38,465 nucleotides of DNA from a bacterium (GCA_021372575.1 JAJFUE010000006.1:1-38465), one strand, 5' to 3'; counted from the stretch's first letter, positions 8,929 to 17,184 are shown. Numbers and translations are program-made. The notes: generated by a model not told the origin, from the letters alone.

Positions 8929-8933
8929 CGCGA

Positions 8934-9746
8934 TTATTCCGCGTCGTCCGATGATGCGGAGCCGCGGCCGAGCGGGATGACGCCGCGCTTGCTGGTCTTG
9001 AAGAATTCGACCAGCTCGCGGCCCTCGGGGCTGAGGCTTTCAACGTCGATCGCCGCCAGCGCCTCGGTGCGCGTCATGTCTTTCCGATAAATCTCGTGCA
9101 ACAGGCGCTTGAGTTCAGAGCGCACCGCCGCACCGATCCCAGCGCGGCGCAGGCCGACCAGGTTCAGCCCGTGCACACAGGCCTGATAGCCCGTCGTAAG
9201 CGTAAATGGCGGGACGTCCTGCGTGAGTCGGCTCAATCCGCCCGCCATCACCAAACGCCCGATGCGGCAGAATTGATGAATCGCCGCGTTGCCTGAAATG
9301 AACGAGCGGTCGCCGACGGTGACGTGCCCGGCAAGCAGCGCGCCGTTGGCCATGATCACGTTGTTGCCGACCTGGCAGTCGTGCGCGATGTGCGACGACC
9401 CCATGAAGAAACAGTCGTCGCCGATGCGGGTCGTGTGCTCCATGTCGAGCGCGCGGTGGATGCTGACGTATTCGCGGATGTGGTTGCGCGCGCCGATGAC
9501 CAGTTTCGTCGGTTCGCCCTTGAATCCCAGGTATTGCGGCGGAAAGCCGAGCGTCGCGCCGGTATAGACGACGTTGTCCGGTCCCATTTCGGTCGAGCCC
9601 TGGATGTGCACCATCGGGCCGATTTTCGTGCGGTCGCCGATGCGGACCAGGTCCTCGATAATCGCGTTGGGCCCGATTTCGACATCTTCGCCCAGTTCGG
9701 CCTTGGGACTCACGATGGCGGTCGGGTGAATTTTTGTTGGGCTCAT
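8934..9746 (-). CDS. lpxA: UDP-N-acetylglucosamine acyltransferase LpxA
   Basis: 270 aa, the usual length. It catalyses the first step of lipid A synthesis, transfer of 3-hydroxyacyl from ACP to UDP-GlcNAc in the cytoplasm. Hexapeptide repeats of the left-handed beta helix begin at residue 5 (IHPTAIVSPKAELGEDVEIG). The catalytic His is His122 in SHIAHDCQVG (His125 in E. coli). The LTTGYQACVHGLNLVGLRR stretch is diagnostic of LpxA against other hexapeptide transferases. A helical C-terminal domain (about 195-250) is followed by a short Ser/Asp tail. The start codon overlaps the rpiB stop by 4 nt, so the two are translationally coupled. No lpxD, fabZ or lpxC is adjacent, unlike the usual lpx cluster. 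Confidence 0.95.
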   Translation of the reverse strand: MSPTKIHPTAIVSPKAELGEDVEIGPNAIIEDLVRIGDRTKIGPMVHIQGSTEMGPDNVVYTGATLGFPPQYLGFKGEPTKLVIGARNHIREYVSIHRALDMEHTTRIGDDCFFMGSSHIAHDCQVGNNVIMANGALLAGHVTVGDRSFISGNAAIHQFCRIGRLVMAGGLSRLTQDVPPFTLTTGYQACVHGLNLVGLRRAGIGAAVRSELKRLLHEIYRKDMTRTEALAAIDVESLSPEGRELVEFFKTSKRGVIPLGRGSASSDDAE

Positions 9747-10198
9747 TTTGTGTGCTTCTGTTCGTAGGTCGTGATCTTGTCGATGCGCCGCTGGTGGCGG
9801 CCTTCGCCGGGGAAAGCTGTTTCAACGAACGCGTCGGTGATGGCGATCGCCTCGCGCTCGCTGACGTAATCGCCGCCGAGCGAAAGGACCTGCGCTCCGT
9901 TGTGCTCGCGGGCCTTCTTCGCCATCTCGACGGAGAGGCACAACGCCGCGCGAATGCCCGGCACCTTGTTGGCGGCGATCTGCTCGCCGTTGCCCGAGCG
10001 CCCGAGCACGATGCCGAGGCTGCCCGGATCGGCAACGACCGCCTCCGCCATCGGGATGATGAAATCGGGGTAGTCGTCGTCGTTGTCCATGACGGTGTTG
10101 CCCATGTCGCGCACGTCGTGGCCGGCCGCGGCCAGGTGCTGCCTGATCATTTCCTTGTAGGCAAACCCGCCGTGGTCGGAAGAAAGATAGATGCGCAT
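9743..10198 (-). CDS. rpiB: Ribose-5-phosphate isomerase B (RpiB/LacAB family)
   Basis: 151 aa. It interconverts ribose-5-phosphate and ribulose-5-phosphate in the pentose phosphate pathway. The N-terminus MRIYLSSDHGGFAYK holds the phosphate/ring-opening Asp-His. The active-site loop is GRSGNGEQIAANK with Ser68 and Glu72. This matches the actinobacterial type, in which Glu is the base, rather than the Cys-containing E. coli type. The RAALC and REHNGAQVLSLGG motifs follow the family. GAGG precedes the ATG by about 9 nt. It overlaps lpxA by 4 nt and lies 118 nt downstream of the leuB-like gene on the same strand, with two tandem arrays filling the gap. Confidence 0.93.
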   Translation of the reverse strand: MRIYLSSDHGGFAYKEMIRQHLAAAGHDVRDMGNTVMDNDDDYPDFIIPMAEAVVADPGSLGIVLGRSGNGEQIAANKVPGIRAALCLSVEMAKKAREHNGAQVLSLGGDYVSEREAIAITDAFVETAFPGEGRHQRRIDKITTYEQKHTK

Positions 10199-10222
10199 GC
10201 TTATTCGCCCTCGTGGTTTAAG

Positions 10223-10275
10223 TTCGTACTCGTGCTCGTGCTCGTGCTCGTAATCGTAATCGTAATCGTAATCGA
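10223..10275. repeat. Hexamer array, family A (minus orientation)
   Basis: Read on the minus strand this is TTCGAT, (TACGAT)x3, TACGAG, (CACGAG)x3, TACGAA: a 6-nt tandem array that changes from TACGAT units to CACGAG units along its length. Similar arrays lie at 18961-18997, 34096-34149 and 35395-35424, with a decayed one at 32698-32723. It sits between leuB and rpiB. Confidence 0.85.
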
Positions 10276-10282
10276 AATGATT

Positions 10283-10310
10283 TCACGATCCACGATTCAC
10301 GATCCACGAT
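10283..10310. repeat. Heptamer array, family B
   Basis: Four 7-nt units, TCACGAT and CCACGAT alternating, directly beside the family A array and next to the leuB stop codon. Other family B copies are at 25304-25352 and, inverted, at 27001-27028. Confidence 0.85.
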
Positions 10311-10316
10311 ATCCCC

Positions 10317-11429
10317 TCACACCCGCTCCGCGACCAAGTCTCCAACCTCTCTCGTCCCGTATCCCATCCTGCCGGCGGCGAGGCTCTTGAGCTTCGTCGC
10401 GATGACGTCCTTGACCGCGTTCTCGATGGCCTCGGCCGCGGCGGTCTCGCCGAGCGTGTCGAGCATCATCCCGCCGGCGCAGATCGCCGCGATCGGATTG
10501 ATGACGTTCTGGCCGGTGTATTTCGGCGCGGAGCCGCCGATCGGCTCGAACATCGAAACGCCACCCTTGTCCGGGTTGATGTTGCCGCCGGCGGCGACGC
10601 CCATGCCGCCCTGAATCATCGCGCCCAAGTCGGTGATGATGTCGCCGAACAGGTTGCCGGTCACGATCACGTCGAACCACTCGGGGTTCTTCACGAACCA
10701 CATCGTGGTGGCATCGACGTGCGTGTAGGCGCGCTTGATGTCGCCATATTGCGCGCCCATCTCGTGGAAGGCGCGCTCCCACAGGCCATAGACGTAGGTC
10801 AGGACGTTGGTCTTGCCGCACAACGTGAGCTGGCCGATCTGGCCGGCCTTGCGGTCGGCATCAGTCAGGCCCTTCCACGCGGACTTGGCGTGGCGCTTGC
10901 GCGTGTAATCGAACGCGTATTTCAGGGCGCGATCGACGCCGAAGCGCGTATAGACGCTCGTCTGCGTGGCGACTTCCTGCGGCGTGCCCTCGTGCATGAT
11001 CCCGCCCATGCCGGTGTAAATATCCTGGCTGTTTTCGCGGATGACGACGAAGTCGATGTCCTCGGGGCCCTTGCCCTTGAGCGGCGTCTCGACGCCCGGG
11101 TAAAGCTTGACCGGCCGCAGATTGATATACTGATCGAGCGCGAAGCGCGCCTTGAGCAGAATGCCCTTCTCCAGGATGCCGGGCTTGACGTCCGGGTGGC
11201 CGATCGCCCCCAAAAAGATCGCGTCGAATTTCTTGAGCTCTTCGATCGCCGAGTCCGGCAGCGTCTCGCCGGTGCGCAGGTAACGCGCCCCGCCGAAATC
11301 GAACGCCTGCGTCTCGATTTTGAAACCGTATTTGGACTGCGCGGCCTGAAGGACCTTGAGCCCCTCGGCCACGACTTCCGGCCCGGTGCCGTCGCCGCCG
11401 ATCACTGCGATCTTGTAAGTCTTGCCCAT
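10317..11429 (-). CDS. leuB: Isopropylmalate/isocitrate dehydrogenase family enzyme, probable LeuB
   Basis: 370 aa NAD(P)-dependent beta-decarboxylating dehydrogenase, most likely 3-isopropylmalate dehydrogenase of leucine synthesis. The start is the ATG at 11429, with GGAG 7 nt upstream; an upstream extension is not family-like. Seen: [17 protein letters not shown], substrate loop [20 protein letters not shown], catalytic Tyr in [10 protein letters not shown], Lys in CGKTNVLTY, and metal-binding Asp in [15 protein letters not shown]. The nucleotide loop reads [15 protein letters not shown]. In E. coli isocitrate dehydrogenase the same Lys-Tyr pair sets NADP preference, while classic LeuB has HGSAPDIAG, so cofactor and substrate are open. 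No leuC, leuD or leuA lies nearby. Tartrate or isocitrate dehydrogenase are the alternatives. Confidence 0.85.
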   Translation of the reverse strand: MGKTYKIAVIGGDGTGPEVVAEGLKVLQAAQSKYGFKIETQAFDFGGARYLRTGETLPDSAIEELKKFDAIFLGAIGHPDVKPGILEKGILLKARFALDQYINLRPVKLYPGVETPLKGKGPEDIDFVVIRENSQDIYTGMGGIMHEGTPQEVATQTSVYTRFGVDRALKYAFDYTRKRHAKSAWKGLTDADRKAGQIGQLTLCGKTNVLTYVYGLWERAFHEMGAQYGDIKRAYTHVDATTMWFVKNPEWFDVIVTGNLFGDIITDLGAMIQGGMGVAAGGNINPDKGGVSMFEPIGGSAPKYTGQNVINPIAAICAGGMMLDTLGETAAAEAIENAVKDVIATKLKSLAAGRMGYGTREVGDLVAERV

Positions 11430-11549
11430 TGCTGCGCTCCGCCATCGTTGGTGTCTGCTCGTGTCCATACTCTGCGCCCGCATGGTATGGAACACGGCAG
11501 TTTAGTTTTATCAGGCGGGATCTTCAACAAATTACTGATTCAGCGACGG

Positions 11550-11735
11550 TCATGGTTCGGGAATTTCGAGGTCGCGGCAGATCTTGCGCGCCGTAAAGTC
11601 GAGAACATCCCTGTGCCTCGGCACCGTTGAACATTTTCGATTGGCTGGATTGAAGTAGATCGTGTGATTGCCACCTTCGCGAAGAAAGAGGCACCCATGC
11701 GCTTCGAGATGCCGGATGAGGTCCTGTCTCTTCAT
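11550..11735 (-). CDS. hicA: HicA-type toxin (mRNA interferase)
   Basis: 61 aa, the typical HicA size and dsRBD-like fold. The N-terminal KRQDLIRHLEAHGCLFLREGG leads to the catalytic His24 in GGNHTIYFN, followed by STVPRHRDV, the family's conserved PRH segment. Family members cleave mRNA in the absence of antitoxin. Its ATG shares one base with the hicB stop (TGATG), so it is translated by coupling after the antitoxin. Confidence 0.88.
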   Translation of the reverse strand: MKRQDLIRHLEAHGCLFLREGGNHTIYFNPANRKCSTVPRHRDVLDFTARKICRDLEIPEP

Positions 11736-11950
11736 CAGGCGGGCAACTCGAGGTTTTCACGAATGACGTCTTCGCCGCCGAGAGATTCTTCGGATAATTT
11801 TCGGTTGGCTTCCAGAATGAGCACGACGGCCTCGACCAGATTGGCGCGCGCTTCTTCCAACGTCGCCCCCTGGGTGTTCGCCCCCGGCAGTTCTTCCACG
11901 AACGCCGCATAGCCTTCGGGGAATTTTTTATAGACAGCGGTCAATGTCAT
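11735..11950 (-). CDS. hicB: HicB-type antitoxin
   Basis: 71 aa, with the HicB partial RNase H-like fold: EGYAAFVEELPGANTQGATLEEARANLVEAV, the core motif of the family. There is no C-terminal DNA-binding domain (the protein ends at ENLELPA), so it belongs to the short type and autoregulation may be weak. GAGG lies about 9 nt before the ATG. It is upstream of hicA, the reverse of the common hicA-hicB order. Confidence 0.88.
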   Translation of the reverse strand: MTLTAVYKKFPEGYAAFVEELPGANTQGATLEEARANLVEAVVLILEANRKLSEESLGGEDVIRENLELPA

Positions 11951-12020
11951 CGTCCGATTCCTCTAAATTGAAATTAACGCTTCCATCGCACTCGCGTCAA
12001 GCCCACGCCCATTTCATTAT

Positions 12021-12092
12021 TCCCATTCTTCCCATACTTCCCATTACTCCCATCGGTCCTTTTCGTCCTTTGGGTCCCGTTGGTCCTTTACT
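12021..12092. repeat. Nine-nt periodic array, family D
   Basis: Eight 9-nt units each starting with TCC: four TCCCAT-type units, then TCCTTT- and TCCCGT-type units. It fills the gap between hicB and the first membrane paralog and overlaps that gene's stop codon. Shorter copies are at 15307-15342 and 25038-25073. Confidence 0.75.
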
Positions 12093-13074
12093 CAACCCGA
12101 TGAAGCTCCAGTTGGTCGTCTTCTTCGGTCATGAACAGCTCCTGAAAATACGGCTCGCCATCGCCCACATACCGCACATAATATTCGTCCACGATCTCAT
12201 CCAGCTTCCGCGCCGCAAACCGGCATTCCCACACGCACGCACTGACCAGGATCACCAGCCACGGCCAGAAAAACCGCACTCCACCCAACAACACGAACGA
12301 GCACATCAGCGTCATCGGCAGCGCCAGCCACAGCTTCTCGAGCACCAGTCCCTCGCGCCGAATCCTGCTGCGGCCCGTCTGTTCGATCAGTTTCGCATAC
12401 AAATTCCTCATCCCGAGCGCGACGATGAACGTCCTCCGGCACACGACGGCGCCGATCGCCACGAAGATCACGAGAAGCCCGATATGAATCGGCCAAACAA
12501 ATTGCGGAAACCGCTGCGAGACGTACCACTTCGTGACGAACATGAAGAACGCCATCACGGCGCACAGCAGCAGCGCCAGCGCGGCCGCGTAGCGCTTCCA
12601 GTGCCGGTAATACACCACCGCGCTCGCCCCGAGCAGGTTGCTGAACCGCATCGGCGTGAGGTAAAGCTGCTCCATTTTGACCGCCGCGCGTTCCTCGAGC
12701 ACATCGATCGGCTCGGCGATCTCGCCCACCTTCTTCTTGAAGATCAGTTTGTGCAGCGCCCGCTCAATGAGGCACAACCCCAGCACGAGCAGCGACACGT
12801 AATATGGATACAGCAGCAGGAACGTGACAACGCCGCCGATCCACCCCGCGCTCCACACGAACTCCCCGACCGGAATCCGCCGCGCGCGCAATCCGCGCCG
12901 CCGCTTCATCACGAAGTAATCGGTCAACGGATGATCCGCCGCGATCGCGATCCCCGGCCACCGTTTCGCCAAAGCATCAACAGCCCCAACCGCAACCGGG
13001 TGCTCCACATACTTAACGCCCCAGGTGATTTTCGGATAATCCGCCCGTGAAATATTGAATTTTGCTCGAGCCAT
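12088..13074 (-). CDS. Unrecognised six-TM membrane protein, paralog 1
   Basis: 328 aa. It is one of three tandem diverged paralogs (with 13238-14248 and 14230-15195). Shared features: an N-terminal cytosolic motif ending WPGIAIAADHPLTDYFV; a first TM hairpin (about residues 67-105); a motif before TM3 reading MEQLYLTPMRFSNLLGA; a long second half with four more TM segments; and an acidic/aromatic C-terminus. The LYLTPMRF piece resembles the (L)LLTPLSPREI motif of ABC-2-type permeases, and six TM segments fit that fold, but no ATPase gene is adjacent. Function unknown. GGAG lies 5 nt before the ATG. This copy is the most divergent. Its stop codon lies inside a 9-nt repeat array. Confidence 0.75.
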   Translation of the reverse strand: MARAKFNISRADYPKITWGVKYVEHPVAVGAVDALAKRWPGIAIAADHPLTDYFVMKRRRGLRARRIPVGEFVWSAGWIGGVVTFLLLYPYYVSLLVLGLCLIERALHKLIFKKKVGEIAEPIDVLEERAAVKMEQLYLTPMRFSNLLGASAVVYYRHWKRYAAALALLLCAVMAFFMFVTKWYVSQRFPQFVWPIHIGLLVIFVAIGAVVCRRTFIVALGMRNLYAKLIEQTGRSRIRREGLVLEKLWLALPMTLMCSFVLLGGVRFFWPWLVILVSACVWECRFAARKLDEIVDEYYVRYVGDGEPYFQELFMTEEDDQLELHRVE

Positions 13075-13139
13075 GCTCACTCCAAAACCCGCGTGACTTC
13101 CCCGCGCCCGATCAGCCGGGAAATCATTGCGCCATATTT

Positions 13140-13246
13140 GAACCGCGAAGCGGTTCGATCTCAAAGCCGGGGGTTGGTTCGGAGAACTTGATCGACGAAC
13201 CTACCCCCGGTCGCATCCTCCACATTTCAGAACCGGTTTACCGGTT
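13140..13246. repeat. REP-like multi-hairpin element, copy 1
   Basis: Three adjacent inverted repeats: a small hairpin 13140-13156 (GAACCGC GAA GCGGTTC); a large one 13167-13210 with 15-nt arms (CCGGGGGTTGGTTCG ... CGAACCTACCCCCGG, one mismatch); and AACCGG TTTA CCGGTT at 13231-13246. The third contains the end of paralog 2 (stop at 13238-13240). A matching small plus large pair lies at 15227-15299 in the same orientation. Confidence 0.75.
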
Positions 13247-14248
13247 CGATCTTCCATCCATTCCAACTCGACATTCAAGATTGACGTCCGTATTGCGCCC
13301 AATCAGCCGGGAAACCTTTCGATCATATTCGGGAGTTTCGTCCTTGACGAAAAATGCGAATTCCCGATCCAGATCCGGCTTGTTGAACCGCCCCCATAGA
13401 TAAATCCCGACACTCAAGGCAACAAGCATGATTTCGAGAAAGATCCAGATCCATCCCCCCATAATCGGCTGAAACATGTTCCATAAATAGAATACCCAGA
13501 AAAGCAAGATCAACATAGTTCCAGCCCATTGCGCGTTGCCCTTTTGTCGGAGCCAGGACCCTGTTGCAGCCCGAGTATCAATATCGGCAACTTTAATGTC
13601 ATGCAGCCTGTTTTTGAGTAGGAATACCGGATCGCGCAGAAAGTAATAGACGCTCACGCATACGATGAGAATGCATGCCCAGACCGCCACCGCATGCCCA
13701 GCAGGTATGGAGAACGTCTTGAACACACGACCTGTTAAATAAACCAGAAACAATGCGATCACGGAGACAACCAGATTGTTCAAGTATTTTGCAGAGCTAC
13801 TCGAACGTGAACAATAGACCCATCCAAGGTAAATCCCCGCGTAATCCCGGAATCTGACGGGCGTCAACCATAACTGTTCCATCTGGGATTTGTCACCCCC
13901 GGCCGTCATCAGATGGAACGGTGAATAGATATCACGCGTTTTTACCAATCTCTTCGTTTTCTCCCATAAATAAAAAGCGCATACGACTGCAATCCAGATG
14001 AGAAAGTGAAACTGAAAGGGCGTGAAATGGAACCCCAGCCAGAGTCCGGCCATTAAAAGCGCAATACACGAAAGTTTTTTACAGTCCTCCCACAACACTC
14101 GTCGTTCCACCACCCGCCACCGCCGAACGAAAAACTCCGTCAACGGATGATCCGCCGCCTCCCCCACCGCCGGCCACCGCGATTTGAGATCGGCGATCGC
14201 GGCGGCAACTGCGGGGTCTTCGATGAAATTTATTTCTGGTCGGTGCAT
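13238..14248 (-). CDS. Unrecognised six-TM membrane protein, paralog 2
   Basis: 336 aa. Same architecture as its neighbours: N-terminal DPAVAAAIADLKSRWPAVGEAADHPLTEFFV (about residues 11-41), two TM segments (about 60-95), the motif QMEQLWLTPVRFRDYAGIYLG (about 121-141), four further TM segments, and a C-terminal LDREFAFFVKDETPEYDRKVSRLIGR that is near-colinear with paralog 3. The start overlaps the end of paralog 3 by 19 nt, so the two are probably co-translated; no strong ribosome site is seen. The last residues and stop are written by the inverted repeat AACCGG TTTA CCGGTT, which suggests that a repeat landing changed the C-terminus. Confidence 0.75.
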   Translation of the reverse strand: MHRPEINFIEDPAVAAAIADLKSRWPAVGEAADHPLTEFFVRRWRVVERRVLWEDCKKLSCIALLMAGLWLGFHFTPFQFHFLIWIAVVCAFYLWEKTKRLVKTRDIYSPFHLMTAGGDKSQMEQLWLTPVRFRDYAGIYLGWVYCSRSSSSAKYLNNLVVSVIALFLVYLTGRVFKTFSIPAGHAVAVWACILIVCVSVYYFLRDPVFLLKNRLHDIKVADIDTRAATGSWLRQKGNAQWAGTMLILLFWVFYLWNMFQPIMGGWIWIFLEIMLVALSVGIYLWGRFNKPDLDREFAFFVKDETPEYDRKVSRLIGRNTDVNLECRVGMDGRSNR

Positions 14249-15195
14249 GCGATGCCGGATTTGTCGCGATTCATGAGCCGGGAAACCAGCTCATTGTAAC
14301 TGCTCGATTCCGTTTCAACGAATTCGTTGAAATACCGGTCCAATTCCCGCGTTTGCATGCTGCGGGCCCAGCCATAAATGCTCAGGCCCGAAGCCAACAG
14401 GATGAAATCGAGCACGAACCAATACAAGGGTGCAACGAGCATGAGAATGATTGCAATGATCATCGCGCCAATTAGATACGCAACAATAACGCTGTTGCGG
14501 GAATCGAGAACGGTTTCATCAAGGAGAGCCTTCTGGCGCAGTCGCTCCACCCTGATTTGCTGCAGGGCCGAATGTAACATGAAGGCCGGTATCGATAACG
14601 AGAAACATACCGAAGCACCAAAAACGATAAGGCATATCCAGGCGGCGATCATATTTGGAACAGATGCCGATGACGAGTTGATGATCCTGTTGAACACCCA
14701 AACCAACGCGAGGATTAAACCCCAGAACACGATTCTTCTCACGATCCGAACGCGTGGATTGAAAATGTGATCGTAAATGCAGCCCAGATGAATCCCCGCG
14801 CAGTCGCGATACGTAATGGGTGTCAGCCAGAGCTGCTCGAGCTGTCCGGCGTCGCCCTCGCGTAACAACAGATGGCGCAGGTTGCGGATGTTGCTCTGCT
14901 TTCGGCGTATGATGATCCGCCTTTCGATCGCGCCGACAATGGAACCAGCCACATAAATCAATCCGTGCAAGTATCTTGGCAAAAACCAATAGAGTGTACT
15001 CAAAGCAATCAGATACACCAGGATTCTTGCAAGAAGCGCACTGTACCGTGACCAATCAGTCCTTTGCTTGTTCGATTGGTGGCGGATGAACCATTCGGTG
15101 AGCGGGTGGTCGGCCGCTTCCCCAATCGCCGGCCACCACGTCTTGAGGTCGTCAATCGCCCGCGCGATTTCAGGGTCTCCAATATATTGCGCCAC
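14230..15195 (-). CDS. Unrecognised six-TM membrane protein, paralog 3
   Basis: 321 aa, first gene of the three-paralog set. N-terminal DPEIARAIDDLKTWWPAIG then EAADHPLTEWFIR (residues 7-38); TM1-2 at about 50-88; QLEQLWLTPITYRDCAGIHLG at about 117-137; TM3-6; and C-terminal TRELDRYFNEFVETESSSYN with SRLMNRD. The repeated cytosolic motif before TM3 and the conserved N- and C-terminal acidic/aromatic motifs argue for one common function kept in all three copies, perhaps as a hetero-oligomer (inference). No enzyme active site or known domain is recognised. Confidence 0.75.
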   Translation of the reverse strand: MAQYIGDPEIARAIDDLKTWWPAIGEAADHPLTEWFIRHQSNKQRTDWSRYSALLARILVYLIALSTLYWFLPRYLHGLIYVAGSIVGAIERRIIIRRKQSNIRNLRHLLLREGDAGQLEQLWLTPITYRDCAGIHLGCIYDHIFNPRVRIVRRIVFWGLILALVWVFNRIINSSSASVPNMIAAWICLIVFGASVCFSLSIPAFMLHSALQQIRVERLRQKALLDETVLDSRNSVIVAYLIGAMIIAIILMLVAPLYWFVLDFILLASGLSIYGWARSMQTRELDRYFNEFVETESSSYNELVSRLMNRDKSGIACTDQK

Positions 15196-15226
15196 TTTGG
15201 TACTGCAATCTCATTGGACTCTCGCC

Positions 15227-15299
15227 TTGAACCGCGAAGCGGCTCAATCTCGAAACCGGGGATTGGTCCGGCGACCTTGTTCGCCAAACCAACCCCCGG
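15227..15299. repeat. REP-like double-hairpin element, copy 2
   Basis: A small hairpin 15227-15247 (TTGAACCGC GAA GCGGCTCAA, one mismatch) and a large one 15256-15299 (CCGGGGATTGGT ... ACCAACCCCCGG, one mismatch) with the same spacing and orientation as at 13140-13210. It lies between the start of paralog 3 and the end of sppA. Confidence 0.75.
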
Positions 15300-15306
15300 T
15301 ATTACA

Positions 15307-15342
15307 TCCCATCTGTCCCATAGGTCCCATCATTCCAATCTT
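15307..15342. repeat. Nine-nt periodic array, family D
   Basis: Units TCCCATCTG, TCCCATAGG, TCCCATCAT and TCCAATCTT in strict 9-nt register, close to the 3' end of sppA. Same family as 12021-12092. Confidence 0.7.
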
Positions 15343-15363
15343 TCATCTCTCATCTTGTCCCCC

Positions 15364-17184
15364 TTATCTCACCACCATCATCTCCGGCATCAGCATCATC
15401 GGCTCCTGCGTCTTCATCATCCCGATCCCGATGAGCATCTGCTTTGCGACGCGCGCCCGCTCCGGGTCGAGCTTCCCTAAGATCGCCAGCAACGATTCGC
15501 CGTCCGTCCCGATCGAGACGTCCGACGGGCGCTCGCGCCGGCCGCCGAGCTCGCTGAAGATCTGCTCGATCGGGTTGAGCGGCTCGGGGATGACGCGCAC
15601 GTCATACCTCGTCAAATTCACGCGCTTGGCCGCTGCCTCGACCGCCGCGTCCAGCCCGCCGATCTTGTCCACCAGCCCCAGTTCCAAAGCCTGCGCGCCG
15701 GTATAAACGCGCCCGGCCGCGATGTCCTCGATCGGCTTCTTGAGCTTCTTGCCGCGCCCGTCGGTCACGTGCTTCTTGAACGTGACGTAGATTTCATCGA
15801 CGAGCTGCTGCATCTTGACGCGCTCGGTTTCGCTGAACGGCGCCGCCTGGCTGAGCGCGCCGGCGTTCTGGCCGCGGCGATACGGCACCCAGTTGAAGCC
15901 GATCTTGTTCCACATCTGAGTCGTGACGAGCTTGCCCGTGAACACGCCGATCGACGCGGTCAGCGTGTGGTTGTCGGCCCAGATTTCGTCGGCGGCCATC
16001 GCGACGTAATAGCCGCCGCTGGCGGCGACGTTGCCCATCGAAACGAGGATTGGTTTCTTGCCGTGGGCCACCTGCGCCGCGTTCAGGATGACTTCGCTGG
16101 CGGTCGCCGATCCGCCCGGCGAATCGATGCGCAGCACGATCGCCTTGACCGTGGCGTCGTTCATCGCCTTCTCGATCGCGTAGCGGATCTCGCCGGCGAA
16201 CGCGCCTTCGTTGCCCGCGAACGGATTCTGGCTGCGGTAGCCGGGCATGATCGCGCCATCGATATAGATGATGCCGATCGCCGGCCGCATGGAAACGCGC
16301 TGCGGCTTGGACATCTGGCTGAACAGGCTGAACATCGCGAACGGGTTGTTCGCGTCAAGCGACATCGACTTCTTTTTTTCGGCGTAGCGGTTGTCGATGA
16401 CGACGCGGCCCTTGAATCGGTCCTTGACGCGCGCGATGAACCGGTCGCGCGGCTCGACCTTGTCGATGAGGCCCGCCTTAAGCGCCTGGTCGGCCGTGTA
16501 CGGGCCGCCATCGACGAGCTTCCGGATCTTGTCGGGCGCGGCCTTGCGCCCGTGCGCGATCCCGTCGATAAACCGGTCGTACATGCTGTCGAAGAGCCAG
16601 TTCATGTTCTGGTCGGCCTCGGGGCTCGGGCCGGTGTTGGTGAACATTTCCGCGGCCGATTTATACGGCCCGGACTTGATGAAGTCCGAACCGACGCCGA
16701 TCTTGTCGAGCATGGTCTTGATGTAGAGGCGCTCGCCGTACAGGCCCACGAGCAGCACCAGCGACGTCGGCGCCATCGAGATTTCCTCGGCGCCCGTCGC
16801 GAGCAGGTAGGACCGGTTGTCATACATGTCGGAATGGATGAAGACCGGCTTTTTCGCCTCGCGGATGCGCAGCAGCTCGCGCTGCAGCTCCTCGATCTGG
16901 CCGTAGCCGGCCGCGAGGCCGTCGAGCGTGATCATGATCGCGCCGACTTCCTTGTCGGCGCGCGCGTCCTCGAGCCGCCCGATGAGCGTCTTGAGCGAAA
17001 CCGCCTGGTCGGTGAGGAACCCGAACGGGTCCTCGACCGGCGTTTCGCTCAGTTCGCCGGCCAGGCGCAGGTGCACGACCCGCAGCGTCGGCGACGTCTC
17101 CGCCGGCAGGCCCTCGATCCCGGCGGCGCGCGACAACGGCGCAAGCCACACCAGGATCGCGATCATCACGAACGAGCGCAACAT
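15364..17184 (-). CDS. sppA: Signal peptide peptidase SppA, long (two-domain) type
   Basis: 606 aa, close to the 618-aa E. coli protease IV. Membrane-anchored serine/lysine peptidase that degrades cleaved signal peptides. Signal/anchor at residues 3-20. The N-terminal domain (about 35-255) holds the general base Lys175 in SGPYKSAAE. The C-terminal domain (about 300-520) holds the nucleophile Ser389 in SMGNVAASGGYYVAM. DSPGGSA at 354-360 matches the ClpP-like fold. The split Lys/Ser dyad across two domains is the hallmark of the long form. The start at 17184 has AGGAGG 6 nt upstream; a longer frame from 17226 has no such site. The C-terminal tail (GMMKTQEPMMLMPEMM) is Met-rich. Confidence 0.94.
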   Translation of the reverse strand: MLRSFVMIAILVWLAPLSRAAGIEGLPAETSPTLRVVHLRLAGELSETPVEDPFGFLTDQAVSLKTLIGRLEDARADKEVGAIMITLDGLAAGYGQIEELQRELLRIREAKKPVFIHSDMYDNRSYLLATGAEEISMAPTSLVLLVGLYGERLYIKTMLDKIGVGSDFIKSGPYKSAAEMFTNTGPSPEADQNMNWLFDSMYDRFIDGIAHGRKAAPDKIRKLVDGGPYTADQALKAGLIDKVEPRDRFIARVKDRFKGRVVIDNRYAEKKKSMSLDANNPFAMFSLFSQMSKPQRVSMRPAIGIIYIDGAIMPGYRSQNPFAGNEGAFAGEIRYAIEKAMNDATVKAIVLRIDSPGGSATASEVILNAAQVAHGKKPILVSMGNVAASGGYYVAMAADEIWADNHTLTASIGVFTGKLVTTQMWNKIGFNWVPYRRGQNAGALSQAAPFSETERVKMQQLVDEIYVTFKKHVTDGRGKKLKKPIEDIAAGRVYTGAQALELGLVDKIGGLDAAVEAAAKRVNLTRYDVRVIPEPLNPIEQIFSELGGRRERPSDVSIGTDGESLLAILGKLDPERARVAKQMLIGIGMMKTQEPMMLMPEMMVVR

